Shown: positions 1 through 8,900 of the stretch, piece by piece
How the letters are laid out: each line of letters starts with the position of its first letter
How positions within the stretch are numbered: the first letter of the stretch is position 1
Source of the DNA: Palsa-1400 sp036008545
Lineage (GTDB): Bacteria > Verrucomicrobiota > Verrucomicrobiia > Limisphaerales > Palsa-1400
DNA length: 21,547 nucleotides
Direction of reading: 5' to 3'
Assembly (NCBI GenBank): GCA_036008545.1
Contig: DASYNM010000004.1
Span: 1 to 21,547, forward strand
Translations under genes and position numbers: made by a program
Notes under the pieces: model-generated
Told to the model about the DNA's origin: nothing
The model's database searches: none
What the model saw: only the letters and a program-made list of their open reading frames with translations

Positions 1-65
1 ATATTTTCGGGTGGGGCGAGCGCCGCGAGTCCCTAAATAGCCGAGTGGCCATGACATAATCCAAC

Positions 66-1040
66 TCATGACGGTTTGCGCTTCCACGGCTTCTTCGGTG
101 GTTCGGGTAATCCTTGCGCGCGCAAGGCGGTGCGGAAATGCGTCTTGGACACTTCGCTTAACGCCGGCGCGCCGTAGCGAGCTACAAATGCCTTCGCCGC
201 CGCATCGACATTGGCCGATCCGCCTTTGGGAAACACCATGTCATACTTGCGGCCAAGCTCGCGCAGGCGCGTGACGAATTCGTTGCGCGCCAGAATGGAG
301 GCGGCGGCCACGGCCAAATCTTCCTCTGCCTTGTGCCGCTGCACCAATTCGATGCTGCGCCCCAACGACATCAGAGCCTTGGCAATGACGCCTTTGTCAT
401 GGGCGAATTGGTCGCTGATGGCGCGCACTGGCGGCGGGTTCATTTGATAGGCGGTGCCCATCATGTTCTCGATGGCGCGGGCATGGCCCCAAGCCAAAAG
501 AGTATTGACGCTTTTCATCTTGGCATAAAGGCGATTGTAGGCCGCGTTGCCAATGGGCACCACGCTATAGACGCAACCGGGCGTCTTGCGGATCAACTCC
601 GCCAGCTCGGCGATGCCGCGGTCGCTGCCGACGCGCTTGGAATCGCGGACGCCGGCGTTTTTCCAGACGGGCAGGATCTTCTCGTTGACATAGACGGCGG
701 CGATGCAGAGCGGGCCGAAGAAATCGCCCTTGCCGCTTTCGTCCACGCCGATGCGCGGGGCGAGCAACTCCGGGTTCAACACCGTCTCATAGCCCAGCTT
801 GACTTCCTGGAGAATGTGCGGCTCCAGCACAAATTCGACAAAATCCTGCGTGCCCTTGCCTTGCACGACGAGCTTGCCGCTTTCGTAGAAAACGACATTG
901 GTCTTTTCCTTTTCGCCGGCGAAACGGGCGTAGGGCACCGTGCGGAATTTGTAATCATTCTCGCGCAGATACTTTTCCAGCGACGCGGCCTGGGCGTCGG
1001 TCAATTTGGCCGTATAGATGGTCAGCGGTTGCACCGGCAT
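66..1040 (-). CDS. rnhC: Ribonuclease HIII
   Basis: This 324-residue protein is predicted to cleave the RNA strand of RNA/DNA hybrids in the cytoplasm. An N-terminal substrate-binding region (about residues 1-90, TBP-like in this family) precedes the type 2 RNase H catalytic domain, which opens with the RNase HIII signature GVDESGKGDFFGP (98-110). Likely metal-binding acidic residues are D100, E101, D210 in AISDQFA, and the acidic cluster before AVAAASILAR (242-251). The frame stays open upstream to about 1658, but I chose ATG at 1040 because the extra 206 residues translate intergenic repeats and give a low-complexity, non-homologous sequence, whereas 324 residues fits the family. There is no clear Shine-Dalgarno sequence. 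The gene stands alone, with the repeat region upstream. The family assignment is secure; the start is probable. Confidence 0.93.
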   Translation of the reverse strand: MPVQPLTIYTAKLTDAQAASLEKYLRENDYKFRTVPYARFAGEKEKTNVVFYESGKLVVQGKGTQDFVEFVLEPHILQEVKLGYETVLNPELLAPRIGVDESGKGDFFGPLCIAAVYVNEKILPVWKNAGVRDSKRVGSDRGIAELAELIRKTPGCVYSVVPIGNAAYNRLYAKMKSVNTLLAWGHARAIENMMGTAYQMNPPPVRAISDQFAHDKGVIAKALMSLGRSIELVQRHKAEEDLAVAAASILARNEFVTRLRELGRKYDMVFPKGGSANVDAAAKAFVARYGAPALSEVSKTHFRTALRAQGLPEPPKKPWKRKPS

Positions 1041-1163
1041 AGGGATAACGCGGATCGCGGAGGAAATAAATGCTTTTGCGCGACGCGGGTGGAGAGTGGC
1101 GCATCTTGCTTTTTTGCACATCCCTCTGAGGGCGTCCGATGAACTTCCCTCGCCCCGCAGGGC

Positions 1164-1235
1164 GGGGAGAGGGGGTGCGCCCGGTCGAGCCTCCTCTCCC
1201 CAGCCCTCTCCTCCACACGTCTGTGGAAGAGAGGG
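1164..1235. repeat. Tandem GC-rich hairpins (REP-like)
   Basis: Two strong stem-loops lie back to back. The first pairs 1164-1175 (GGGGAGAGGGGG) with 1190-1201 (CCTCCTCTCCCC), with one mismatch. The second pairs 1204-1217 (CCCTCTCCTCCACA) with 1222-1235, with a CGTC loop and one mismatch. A smaller stem, CCCCGC-AGG-GCGGGG, lies just before them. The pattern resembles dispersed intergenic palindromes; copy number cannot be judged from one window. Reading through this block in the rnhC frame creates the spurious N-terminal extension. Confidence 0.6.
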
Positions 1236-1368
1236 AGTTGACCCAAGTCGTCCAAAAAGTGAGATGTGCCCGCTGGACGGGCGAGCGCATCCGACTCTTT
1301 GGGCGACTTTAAATTTCTCGTTCTGCTCCATGACGAAGACATGCAGGAAATATCGACAAATATCCGCA

Positions 1369-1417
1369 AAATCAACGACTTGCGTAAGGCCAATCCTGCA
1401 AATCAACGACTTACGCA
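1369..1417. repeat. Two-copy direct repeat with 31-nt period
   Basis: AAATCAACGACTTGCGTA (1369-1386) recurs as AAATCAACGACTTACGCA (1400-1417), differing at two positions. The spacing of 31 nt is about three helical turns. The function is unknown; it could be a binding site pair or a remnant of a dispersed repeat. Confidence 0.5.
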
Positions 1418-1490
1418 CGGAACCGCCAAGGTGGGCCGAGACTCCGTCGAGGCCTGAACTTGCGACAGCTTCCCCGGAAGGGACTTTTTT

Positions 1491-1579
1491 GACAGGATGA
1501 ACAGGATAAAAGGGATTCCTCTTATTAACCAAGTGCCTGCCGGACAGCCAGCTCATCCAGTCCATCCTGTCATCCTGTC
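1491..1579. repeat. Inverted pair of GACAGGAT-type repeats
   Basis: The left arm GACAGGATGAACAGGAT (1491-1507) is matched on the other strand by ATCCTGTCATCCTGTC (1564-1579), differing by a one-base gap. Each arm is itself a near-tandem octamer. The arms enclose about 56 nt. It looks like a dispersed intergenic element rather than coding sequence. Confidence 0.55.
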
Positions 1580-1653
1580 TCTCCCGTCTCTTCTCAGTCC
1601 CTTCGATACTCTTACAATCGATCATGGCTACGACTTTACGCCAGTTCTCAAAA

Positions 1654-1682
1654 ACCAAAAAACCTACCGTAGGCTTTTTGGT
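1654..1682. terminator. AT-rich stem-loop followed by T-runs on both strands
   Basis: ACCAAAAAACCTA (1654-1666) pairs with TAGGCTTTTTGGT (1670-1682) with one mismatch and a CCG loop. On the + strand it is followed by TATGATTTTTTT, and on the minus strand by a short T-run, so it resembles a bidirectional intrinsic terminator. No + strand gene ends upstream of it; on the minus strand it lies before rnhC. The function is therefore uncertain. Confidence 0.35.
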
Positions 1683-1995
1683 ATGATTTTTTTCGAGGGA
1701 TCTGAGTCGATGTTAATAGCTGCCCTACAATGGTTTGCAACTCAGAAAATCCAAAAAAACCGCAAAAAATCAAAAGCAAACTCGATTTTTGTTTCCTGAA
1801 ACATCGATTTAGCTGCCAAAACGCCTCAAAAAAGGCCTGTTTTTTCTGTCAGTACTAATCCATCGGTCAGCGTTTTGATGTATAAGTTACTGCGGCAGAG
1901 GAGTGTACGCTTATTCTTCGAACGACAGTTTTTAAGCAAGAATTCGGTTGCATGGTTCCCAAGCGGGTGGAGCAGTGGGGGCTTCGAATTCCTCC

Positions 1996-2050
1996 GGGGA
2001 GCATACGCGCCCCCGCGTGTGGCAGTCGGCGCCCTCGCCGACTGCTCCCC
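1996..2050. repeat. REP-like palindromic element, copy A
   Basis: The 50-bp core at 1996-2045 contains a perfect 10-bp stem GCAGTCGGCG-CCCT-CGCCGACTGC (2022-2045) and a second small GC palindrome (about 2005-2019). It is closed by the terminal inverted repeat GGGGAGCA (1996-2003)/TGCTCCCC (2043-2050). It is the inverted counterpart of copy B 30 bp away. Confidence 0.65.
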
Positions 2051-2079
2051 GATTTCTGACGTTAATAAAACGCGAAGAT

Positions 2080-2129
2080 GTGGTCGGCGGGGGCGCCGAC
2101 CACGACACGCGAGGGCGCGCGTGCTCCCC
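2080..2129. repeat. REP-like palindromic element, copy B (inverted)
   Basis: This is the reverse complement of copy A with a few changes. Its stem, GTGGTCGGCG-GGGG-CGCCGACCAC (2080-2103), is again perfect over 10 bp. Where it differs from copy A, both stem positions change together (C-G to T-A and A-T to G-C), so pairing is kept. Together with copy A it could fold into a large cruciform. Confidence 0.65.
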
Positions 2130-2863
2130 AGGCCGTAGGCAATGAACCCTGGTCCTTTGGTAACTCCTATGATGTCGGCGGTTTAGCGTCAACGGTCACT
2201 TCAAAACCAACCAGTCGGGGTCAAATCACAACCGGCTACTTTGAGGTGGCGATTTCATAACAGATGCAAGGGTTGGTCTTATTGAAACCGCCCCGGATTC
2301 GATTCGTAACATTCAGGCAGCATTTTCATCTTCATCGTAATGCAATCTAGTCTCAGCCCAGACGGAATCTATACACCTGCAATCCGCCAACGCATGACGA
2401 CGGCACAAGCATACAGTGTAAATCTGAAACTCCTGACGTGGTAAGCGCACACTTGCCAAACGCTCACGCGATAATCTCCATCGCTCATCAACAACGTGCG
2501 AAACTGGTGCTGCCCCGCCCTGCCGCCAAAGGAACTGATTGCATCCATCTTACTTGCCTTGCCAACCACGCAACTCGACTCCGCATTTCGGACAGCGGAG
2601 TGCAGGAACTGGCTCAAAATGGTCGAACATGCCCATGTGCGTGATGCCGCCTAAGCTAAGTATTATTCAACGAATCATCCAATAGTATATTAGGGAATGC
2701 AAATTCAGCGCGCAATGCGTTTGTGCGCGACATGCCGAAAACACGAGCCGGGGCCGAGATGCGAGGCTTAGGTCTCTGACATGACCACGTCTGGTTTGAG
2801 GTAGCTCTACCAATTTCTCAAGGAGTGCAATGCGCGATGAACGGGCGGCCATGACGATATTTG

Positions 2864-2893
2864 TTGAGACTGAGTCTCAGTTTTGTGTAAACT
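2864..2893 (+). promoter_or_regulatory. Promoter-like site with overlapping operator palindrome
   Basis: TTGAGA (2864-2869) and TAAACT (2888-2893) are spaced by 18 nt. The inverted repeat TGAGAC-TGA-GTCTCA (2865-2879) covers the -35 element and half of the spacer, as an operator would. A start site about 7 nt downstream would fall on the ATG at 2900, so the message could be leaderless; no Shine-Dalgarno sequence is visible before that ATG. The palindrome is clear; the promoter is a modest match. Confidence 0.4.
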
Positions 2894-2899
2894 GCAGCG

Positions 2900-3883
2900 A
2901 TGACTGATTTGGTCACGGCCAAGAGCAAGCGATCAGCGCGCGAGCGGAGCGCTCCGGACTTCAGCGAGACCCAGGTCTGGAAGCCGTTTGGCCACGGCTG
3001 GCGCAAGTTGCACGGCGGTTTCCGCGATGCCGGCTACAGCGTGGAATGGCACGATTTTACGGCCACGAATCCGCTCGATTGGTCCAAGACATTTCATCCC
3101 GGCAGCCTGGAGATTTGTCTTAATTTATCCGGCCACGCCGAAGTCCGCAGCGCGACCGAAACGCTCGAACTTGGCCCGCTCATGGCTGGTTTTTACGCGC
3201 AAAACGGTTCTTCATTGATTGCTACGCGGCAGGGTGGGGAGCGCCATCAATTTATCACCATCGAACTTTCGCTGCCATTTTTGGAACGTCATATTGTCGC
3301 AGGCGAGGGAGGACTTCATCCGCGCCTGAGCCGGTTTTTGTCCCGCCGGGAACGCGCTCCGGCAATGGTTTCCGATGCGATCCGGTTGAGCCACGAGCAG
3401 CAGCAATTGGTCTCGAGTCTTCGCACTCCGCCCGTTTTCCAAGCCGCGCAACGTCTCTGGTCGCAGGCCAAGGCTTTGGAAGTGGTGGCGGCTTTTCTTT
3501 ATCAGCCACTGGCGGGCGAGGAATTATTTTGCGAACGCCAGCATCATCTGAGTCGGGAACGGGTGCAAAAGGTGCTGGCCATCCTCAAGGAGGACCTCGC
3601 GCAGCCGCCCGGCCTGGAGGAACTGGGGCGACGCGTGGGATGCAGCCACTTTTATCTCAGCCGGATTTTTACGCAGGAAGTCGGCAAAACCATCTCGGTC
3701 ACCTTGCGCGATTTGCGCATGGAGCGCGCCGCCAGCCTGTTGCGCGAAGGCCGCCTGAATGTCACCCAAGTTGCCTTGGAGGTGGGCTATTCCAGTCTGA
3801 GCCATTTCAGCGGCGCCTTCCGCGAAGTCATCGGTTGCTGCCCCGGCCTTTATCCGTTGGCGCCCGTGGGCCGGAAAACGTGA
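2900..3883 (+). CDS. AraC-family transcriptional regulator, PchR-like
   Basis: A 327-residue cytoplasmic DNA-binding regulator. The N-terminal ~210 residues resemble the effector-binding half of PchR-type regulators (ICLNLSGHAEV at 72-82, GPLMAGFYAQ at 92-101). The C-terminal AraC domain carries two helix-turn-helix motifs: LEELGRRVGCSHFYLSRIF (239-257) and VTQVALEVGYSSLSHFSGAF (288-307). The usual SPxxYR-like end of the domain is replaced by CCPGLYP (313-319). PchR-type proteins commonly sense siderophores and activate TonB-dependent receptor genes. Here the only receptor gene in the window lies about 6 kb away on the other strand, so a regulatory link is speculation. The ATG at 2900 has no Shine-Dalgarno sequence; a palindrome lies just upstream and may be an autoregulatory site. 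Family certain; ligand unknown. Confidence 0.88.
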   Translation: MTDLVTAKSKRSARERSAPDFSETQVWKPFGHGWRKLHGGFRDAGYSVEWHDFTATNPLDWSKTFHPGSLEICLNLSGHAEVRSATETLELGPLMAGFYAQNGSSLIATRQGGERHQFITIELSLPFLERHIVAGEGGLHPRLSRFLSRRERAPAMVSDAIRLSHEQQQLVSSLRTPPVFQAAQRLWSQAKALEVVAAFLYQPLAGEELFCERQHHLSRERVQKVLAILKEDLAQPPGLEELGRRVGCSHFYLSRIFTQEVGKTISVTLRDLRMERAASLLREGRLNVTQVALEVGYSSLSHFSGAFREVIGCCPGLYPLAPVGRKT

Positions 3884-3969
3884 TATATGCCTGGCAGCGC
3901 AAGTGACCGCTAAAGAATCGCAAATCACCGGAAGCGGACCGTGCCGGCGTGTGTCAGATTCCTGCCGCT

Positions 3970-4779
3970 ATGAAGAGACAAAAATTTGCGGCATTCACAC
4001 TGATCGAACTGCTCGTCGTTATCGCCATCATTGCGATTTTGGCGGCCATGCTTCTGCCTGTTTTGGCCAGGGCGAAAGAGCAGGCGAATCGCGCCACCTG
4101 CACGAGCAACCTCAAACAATGGGGTCTGGCGCAGAGCATGTATCTGGATGACAGCAGCCTGGTCTTTCCGAGCGCGAAGATCACCAATGGCACGCCCGGC
4201 GCGCTCTCCAGCTATAATGAAGACGACCCGATGTGGGCCGATTTGAGTGCGTTCGCCGCCGCTGGCCAGGGCATGACGGTTTGGTACAATATCCTTCCAC
4301 CTTACATCGCAAAAAATCCGCTCTGGCAGTACGCCGCGGATCCATCCGTCTTTGTCAACTCCAGCAGCATCTTCACTTGCCCGACATCCGCGGCCATTCC
4401 GCCGGATTTCAATTTGCTGGTGCGCATTGTTTTCAATTACGGCATGAATTACAAAGGCAACACCGGCTTGGACACCAACATCGCTTTCAAGGCCAGCATG
4501 GTGCAGCACCCGTCGGCTTTTGTTTTCCTTTCCGAGTCGCGCACGCACGCGGCGGAAGTTCCGTTTTACGGAACCAGTCCGACCAATGAACTGGGCACCT
4601 CGCATTGTTGCTATGCCATGGAAAGCTCGCGTCACAACGCGGGCGCCAATCTGACGTTTGCGGATGGGCACACCGCGTATTTCCCTTACTCTTACATCGC
4701 CGCCAACGTCGGCAGCAGGCCCGGCGACCCGGGGCGGCCGGATATCAATTGGACCTACAATGGCGTGGCTGTGCCTTAG
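3970..4779 (+). CDS. Prepilin-type N-terminal cleavage/H-X9-DG protein
   Basis: A 269-residue pseudopilin-like protein of the type found in many copies in Verrucomicrobiota, Planctomycetota and Lentisphaerota. The short basic leader MKRQKFAA is followed by FTLIELLVVIAIIAILAAML (9-28), a type IV prepilin methylation helix with Glu at mature position 5 (E13). The residue before the predicted cleavage is Ala instead of the usual Gly. The C-terminal half ends with the H-X9-DG signature (H222, D232, G233). It is expected to be processed by a prepilin peptidase and to sit in the inner membrane or a secretion pseudopilus; the substrate is unknown. I took ATG 3970 over the in-frame upstream codon at 3949 because it gives the standard leader. 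It follows the regulator by 86 nt and converges on the signalling operon. Confidence 0.9.
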   Translation: MKRQKFAAFTLIELLVVIAIIAILAAMLLPVLARAKEQANRATCTSNLKQWGLAQSMYLDDSSLVFPSAKITNGTPGALSSYNEDDPMWADLSAFAAAGQGMTVWYNILPPYIAKNPLWQYAADPSVFVNSSSIFTCPTSAAIPPDFNLLVRIVFNYGMNYKGNTGLDTNIAFKASMVQHPSAFVFLSESRTHAAEVPFYGTSPTNELGTSHCCYAMESSRHNAGANLTFADGHTAYFPYSYIAANVGSRPGDPGRPDINWTYNGVAVP

Positions 4780-4843
4780 CGCAAAGTGTCAATACTATAT
4801 GTGTGCCACAACCAGCAGGATGGGTTCAGGGCAGGGGGCGCGT

Positions 4844-5956
4844 TCAGCCCGGCAGCGTAAAGAAGAAAGTTGCGCCCTCGTTGACCGCGGCTTCGGCCCA
4901 GATGCGGCCGCCCTGGCGGACGATAATGCGCTGCACGATGGAAAGGCCGACGCCGGTGCCCTCGTATTCCTCGGCGCTGTGCAATCTCTGGAAGACGCCG
5001 AACAGCCGGCGCGCGTGTTGCATGTCGAAGCCCGCGCCGTTGTCGCGCACAAAATAAACTCGCTCCTGTTCCTGGAGCCGGCCACCGATTTCCACGACAG
5101 CGTTTTCGCGCTGGCGCGTGAACTTGAACGCGTTGGTCAGGAGGTTGACCACGACTTGGCGCAGCAGCGCGCGGTCACCCTGGCAATCGGGCAATTCGCC
5201 GAGGCGGATTTCCACCTGGCGGCCCGCGCGCTCGGTTTGCAATTCGTCCAAAACCTCGCGGAACAATTCTCCGGCCTTGATCGATTCCTTGGTCAAGGGT
5301 TGCTGGCTCAAGCGCGAGAAACGCAGCAAATCATCGATCAGTCCGTTCATTTGCCGCGCCGCATCCATCACCACGCCGAGCAGGCGCTGGGCGTCGGGAG
5401 GCATGGCCTGGGCATGTTGTTCAAGAAGCAGGCTGGTAAAACCGTCGATGTGGCGCAGCGGGGCGCGCAAGTCATGCGAGACGGAATAGGAAAAAGCCTC
5501 CAACTCGCGGTTGGCCATTTCCAGTTCTGCAGTGCGCTGGCGCACGCTCTTTTCGAGCGCGGCATTTTCCAGGCGCAGCCTGCGCACGGAAAGCGCGCGC
5601 TCCAACACTGGCAGCACCGCCCGCAACTTGAACGGCTTGAGAATGTAATCCATCGCCCCCGATTTCATCGCCTCCACCGCCGTGGCGATGGTGCCTTCGC
5701 CGGTCATGATGATACCCGCCAGATTTGGGTCTTTGCGCCGCGCCCCTTCGAGCAGGGCGATGCCGTCCATCTCCGGCATCATCAGATCAGTCAACAATAC
5801 ATCAAATCGGCCCTCTTGAATTTCGGCCAGCGCGAGGACTGGGGCGGAAAAGCCTGAGGTTTTGTAGCCCTGACCTTGCAAGGTGTCGCACAAGGCCTTC
5901 ATGTGCGCGACCTCGTCATCCACAATAAGGATGCTGGCGGGCGGAAGATCAGGCAT
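4844..5956 (-). CDS. Receiver-histidine kinase hybrid (REC-HisKA-HATPase)
   Basis: A 370-residue soluble signalling protein, last gene of the five-gene operon. The N-terminal receiver domain (8-125) has the acidic pair D13/D14, phospho-acceptor D57 in LLTDLMMP and K107 in LKPF. A helical linker (about 125-155) leads to the kinase: HisKA with H161 in SYSVSHDLRAPLRHIDGF, N-box N275, G1 DNGAGF (305-310) and G2 GTGVGLS (333-339). The kinase resembles phytochrome-type sensor kinases. The receiver-first order suggests that it receives phosphate from the kinases upstream and changes its own kinase activity. It has no output domain and no membrane segment. Its ATG overlaps the stop of the preceding kinase gene by 8 nt (ATGCCTGA), indicating translational coupling. 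Confidence 0.92.
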   Translation of the reverse strand: MPDLPPASILIVDDEVAHMKALCDTLQGQGYKTSGFSAPVLALAEIQEGRFDVLLTDLMMPEMDGIALLEGARRKDPNLAGIIMTGEGTIATAVEAMKSGAMDYILKPFKLRAVLPVLERALSVRRLRLENAALEKSVRQRTAELEMANRELEAFSYSVSHDLRAPLRHIDGFTSLLLEQHAQAMPPDAQRLLGVVMDAARQMNGLIDDLLRFSRLSQQPLTKESIKAGELFREVLDELQTERAGRQVEIRLGELPDCQGDRALLRQVVVNLLTNAFKFTRQRENAVVEIGGRLQEQERVYFVRDNGAGFDMQHARRLFGVFQRLHSAEEYEGTGVGLSIVQRIIVRQGGRIWAEAAVNEGATFFFTLPG

Positions 5957-8900
5957 GGGTTTGCTCCTTCGGTGGGCGAGTCAAACATCGCGCCAGGGCT
6001 TGGCGCAGATCGCGCAATTTGGGCGGCTTGCTCAACACTTCATCCACGCCCGGAGGCACGTCGCCTTCGGCCAGCAACCTTTCTCCCCATCCCGTTAGCA
6101 GAATAACCGGCGTGGACGCAGAAGCCGCCTTGACGGCGCTGGCCACTTGCCGTCCATCGACCGTCGGCATGCCAAGGTCGGTGACCACAATGGCAAAACC
6201 GTCTCGTCCCCCGCACGCCGCGCGGAAGGTGTCGATTCCTTGCTGCCCGCCGTTGGCGCAGACCACGTGGTGGCCGTCGCCTTCCAGAATGTCGCGCAAC
6301 GACCGCACCAGCAATGGATCGTCGTCCACAATGAGAATGCGTTGACGCACGGGAACGGTGAGTTCCGTGGTCGATTTCCCGACCTCCGAGGGAGTGGCGC
6401 CAATGGGAAAGTACAGTCGGAAGGTCGTGCCCTTACCCGGCGCGCTTTCGACCTCGATTTCCCCGGCGTGACGCTGGACGATGCCATAGACCATGGCCAG
6501 ACCGAGGCCGGTGCCGCGTTCGCCCTTAGTAGTGAAGAACGGTTCCAGGCAGCGGCGGCGAGTAGCTTCGTCCATGCCGATGCCGGTGTCGCAGACTTCG
6601 ACCGCGATGCGCCGCCGGGCGGCCGGCCCCGGCGGAACTTTGGTGCGCACGGTGAGGGTGCCGCCGTCGGGCATGGCATCGGCCGCGTTGAAAATGAGAT
6701 TGACCAGCGCCTCGCGGATTTCACTTTCCACCGCCATGACCGCCGGCAGATCAGGCGCGAGGTCGGTGACCATCTTGATAACCGCGCCGCGCTGCTGCGG
6801 GATGTCGCTCCAACGGGCGCGGGAAAGGTCGATGACCTGCTTAACCAGATCATTGACCATTGCGGGGGCGAAGTTGAGCAGCGGTTCGCGCTGGCGGTAA
6901 AACTCCCTCATGCGCGCCACAGTATGAGCGACGTCTTCGATGGAGCGCTGGATGGTCTGGAGATAATCGCGGGCGCGGGCGCTGAGATTGGCCTCCGTTT
7001 CCAACAGCGATTCCGTGTAAAGTGAAACCGGGGCGATGGCGTTGTTAATGTCGTGGGCGATGCCGCTGGCCATCTGCCCCAGCGCGCGCAACCGTTCCTG
7101 TTGCATGACGGCCTGCTGCGTCTGGCGCAACTCGTCGAAGGCGCGTTGCAAGGCGGTGTAAAGTTGGGCCTGATGAGCGGCCAGCGCGACGTGGTCGCTC
7201 AACTGCTTGAGGAATTCGCAGTCCGGGCTGCTGAAGCTTTCCGGTTGGTGGCGCGCCACCATGAGAATGCCAAAAATCTGGCTTTCCACTTGCAAGGGCG
7301 CGAACACCACCGATTGCAAGCCAGCGGCCGACAGTCGTTGTGGGAAAGGAAATTGAACCTTGGAAGTATCCGCTTCGTAAACCAAATGCCCGCGCAGACA
7401 ACGGGCCAGGCCGTTCTTATCGATGGCGATGCCGGTGTTTTCCATCAACCCCATGGACCGGGCGACCTCTTCGCTGCGAACACCGACACCGGTGACGGTC
7501 AGGGTGTTGGCGACGGGATCGTGGGCGCAGACACAGGCGAAATCAACCGGCAGGTGGTCTTCCAGGCGGCTGATGACGACCTGGTAGATGCTGCGGAGAT
7601 CCTGACGCTCACCGATGGCGCGCGTGGTCTGGTCCAGCAACTTCACCCGTTCCAATTGCGTCTGGAGCTTCTGTTCGATCTCCTTGATGACGGTGACATC
7701 CTTGGACGTGCCGAAGGTGCCGATGACATTTCCGTCCTTGTCGCGCCAGGGCATTTTGGTGGTCATGAACCAGGCCAGATTGCCGTCCAAAAGCCGCGTC
7801 CGCTCAACTCTGCCGATGATCGGCAGACCGGTGCGGATGATCTCGCGCTCCTCATCCTGCAGAGAGCGCGCGTCTCCCGGAGTGTAGAAATCAGCGTCGG
7901 ACTTGCCTTTCAAGTATTCCGCAAATCGTTCGACACTGGACAAATGCTCCGGCAGTTCCTTTATGCCGGCCCCAAGATGGCTGGCCCGATGGCGCGCCAT
8001 GCAAAGGGCAAACGTGGCCTCCAATTTGGAGTTGCTGACGCGCACGAAGCGGGATTCCAGGTCCTTGAAGTAAATCGCATCCGGCAGGTTGCTCATCAAA
8101 GTGTCCAGCAGGTCGCGTTCGTAAGAGAGCGCCGCCTCCGCTTCCTTGCGTTCGGTGATGTCGCGCATGACCATGACATAACCGCGCAGTTTGCCGGTCG
8201 GATCCCACACCGCCGTCAGCGTTGCGCTGGCCCAAAAGCGCGATCCGTTTTTGCGCACGCGCCAGCCTTCGCTTTGGCACCTGCCTTCGGTCCGGGTCGC
8301 GGTCAATTCTGACTCGAGTTGACCGCCTTGAGTGTCCTCGGGCGTATAGAACACCAAGCCATGGCGGCCGATGATTTCCTCCGCCTGGTAACCCAGGGCC
8401 CGCTCCGCGCCGACGTTCCAGGTGGCGATGCGGCCGTCGATGTCAACACCAAAAATGGCATAATCCCGCACGCTGGCCACCATCAGGCGGAACCGTTCCT
8501 CGCTTTCCTTGAGCGCGCTGTTTTGCTCCTGAATTTGCGTGAGCATCTGGTTGAAGGCGCTGGTGAGCAGGCCCAATTCGTGGCCCTGCTGCGAGGCGGC
8601 GCGGACGGTGTAATCGTGGCCCTCGGCGACCACGCGGGCCGTCTCGGCCAGTTCGAGGATGGGCTGGGAGATGGGACGCTGGAGTTGCGACGAGAACGCC
8701 AGGGCCGCGAGGATGCAGGCCGCCAGCAAGGGCACACCGATCTTTACCGACCACCAGAGCCGGTCATGAAGGGCTTGCAAGCCGGCCTGAAGATAGATTG
8801 TGCCGATGCGCTTCTCGTTGAGCATGACGGGCCGCGCGACGATCAGCCAGTCCGCCTCGAAACGCTGATCGACGGCGGGCGCCACAAGAGGAACATCGAT

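Larger units (their letters stand above)
1041..2899. other. Gene-free, repeat-rich intergenic region
   Basis: This stretch of about 1.86 kb has no convincing coding sequence on either strand. Open frames crossing it run through inverted repeats and give arginine/proline-rich translations without recognisable domains. It is a mosaic: GC-rich hairpins (1164-1235), a 31-nt-period direct repeat (1369-1417), an inverted pair of ATCCTGTC-type repeats (1491-1579), an AT-rich block (about 1640-1900) with a terminator-like hairpin, and a pair of inverted 50-bp elements (1996-2129). From 2130 to 2850 I see only a small inverted repeat (CGCGCA/TGCGCG at 2709-2729) and no gene. Confidence 0.7.

Noticed and set aside
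333..1142. A 269-codon + strand frame antisense to rnhC
   Set aside because: The RNase HIII active-site motifs are on the minus strand; this frame has no recognisable domain.
1996..2129. CRISPR array
   Set aside because: There are only two copies, in inverted rather than direct orientation, with strong internal palindromes and no repeated spacer length.
1875..2138. Short frames on both strands over 1875-2260
   Set aside because: They run through the palindromic elements and encode Arg/Pro-rich peptides that follow the repeat sequence.
2185..2260. Possible insertion-sequence remnant (CCAGTCGGGGTCAAATC-like text)
   Set aside because: The stretch recalled sequences near some transposase genes, but there are no terminal repeats, no target duplication and no transposase fragment.
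2369..2644. Overlapping frames of 82 (-) and 68 (+) codons in the gene-free region
   Set aside because: No Shine-Dalgarno sequence, domain or neighbour supports either one; they lie opposite each other and cannot be ranked.
4658..5857. A 399-codon + strand frame antisense to the REC-kinase gene
   Set aside because: It is a codon-bias shadow: the opposite strand has unmistakable receiver and kinase motifs, and this translation is His/Gln/Arg-rich with no domain.
7053..8312. A 419-codon + strand frame antisense to the CHASE8 kinase gene
   Set aside because: Also a shadow; the kinase, GAF and PAS motifs on the minus strand explain the sequence.
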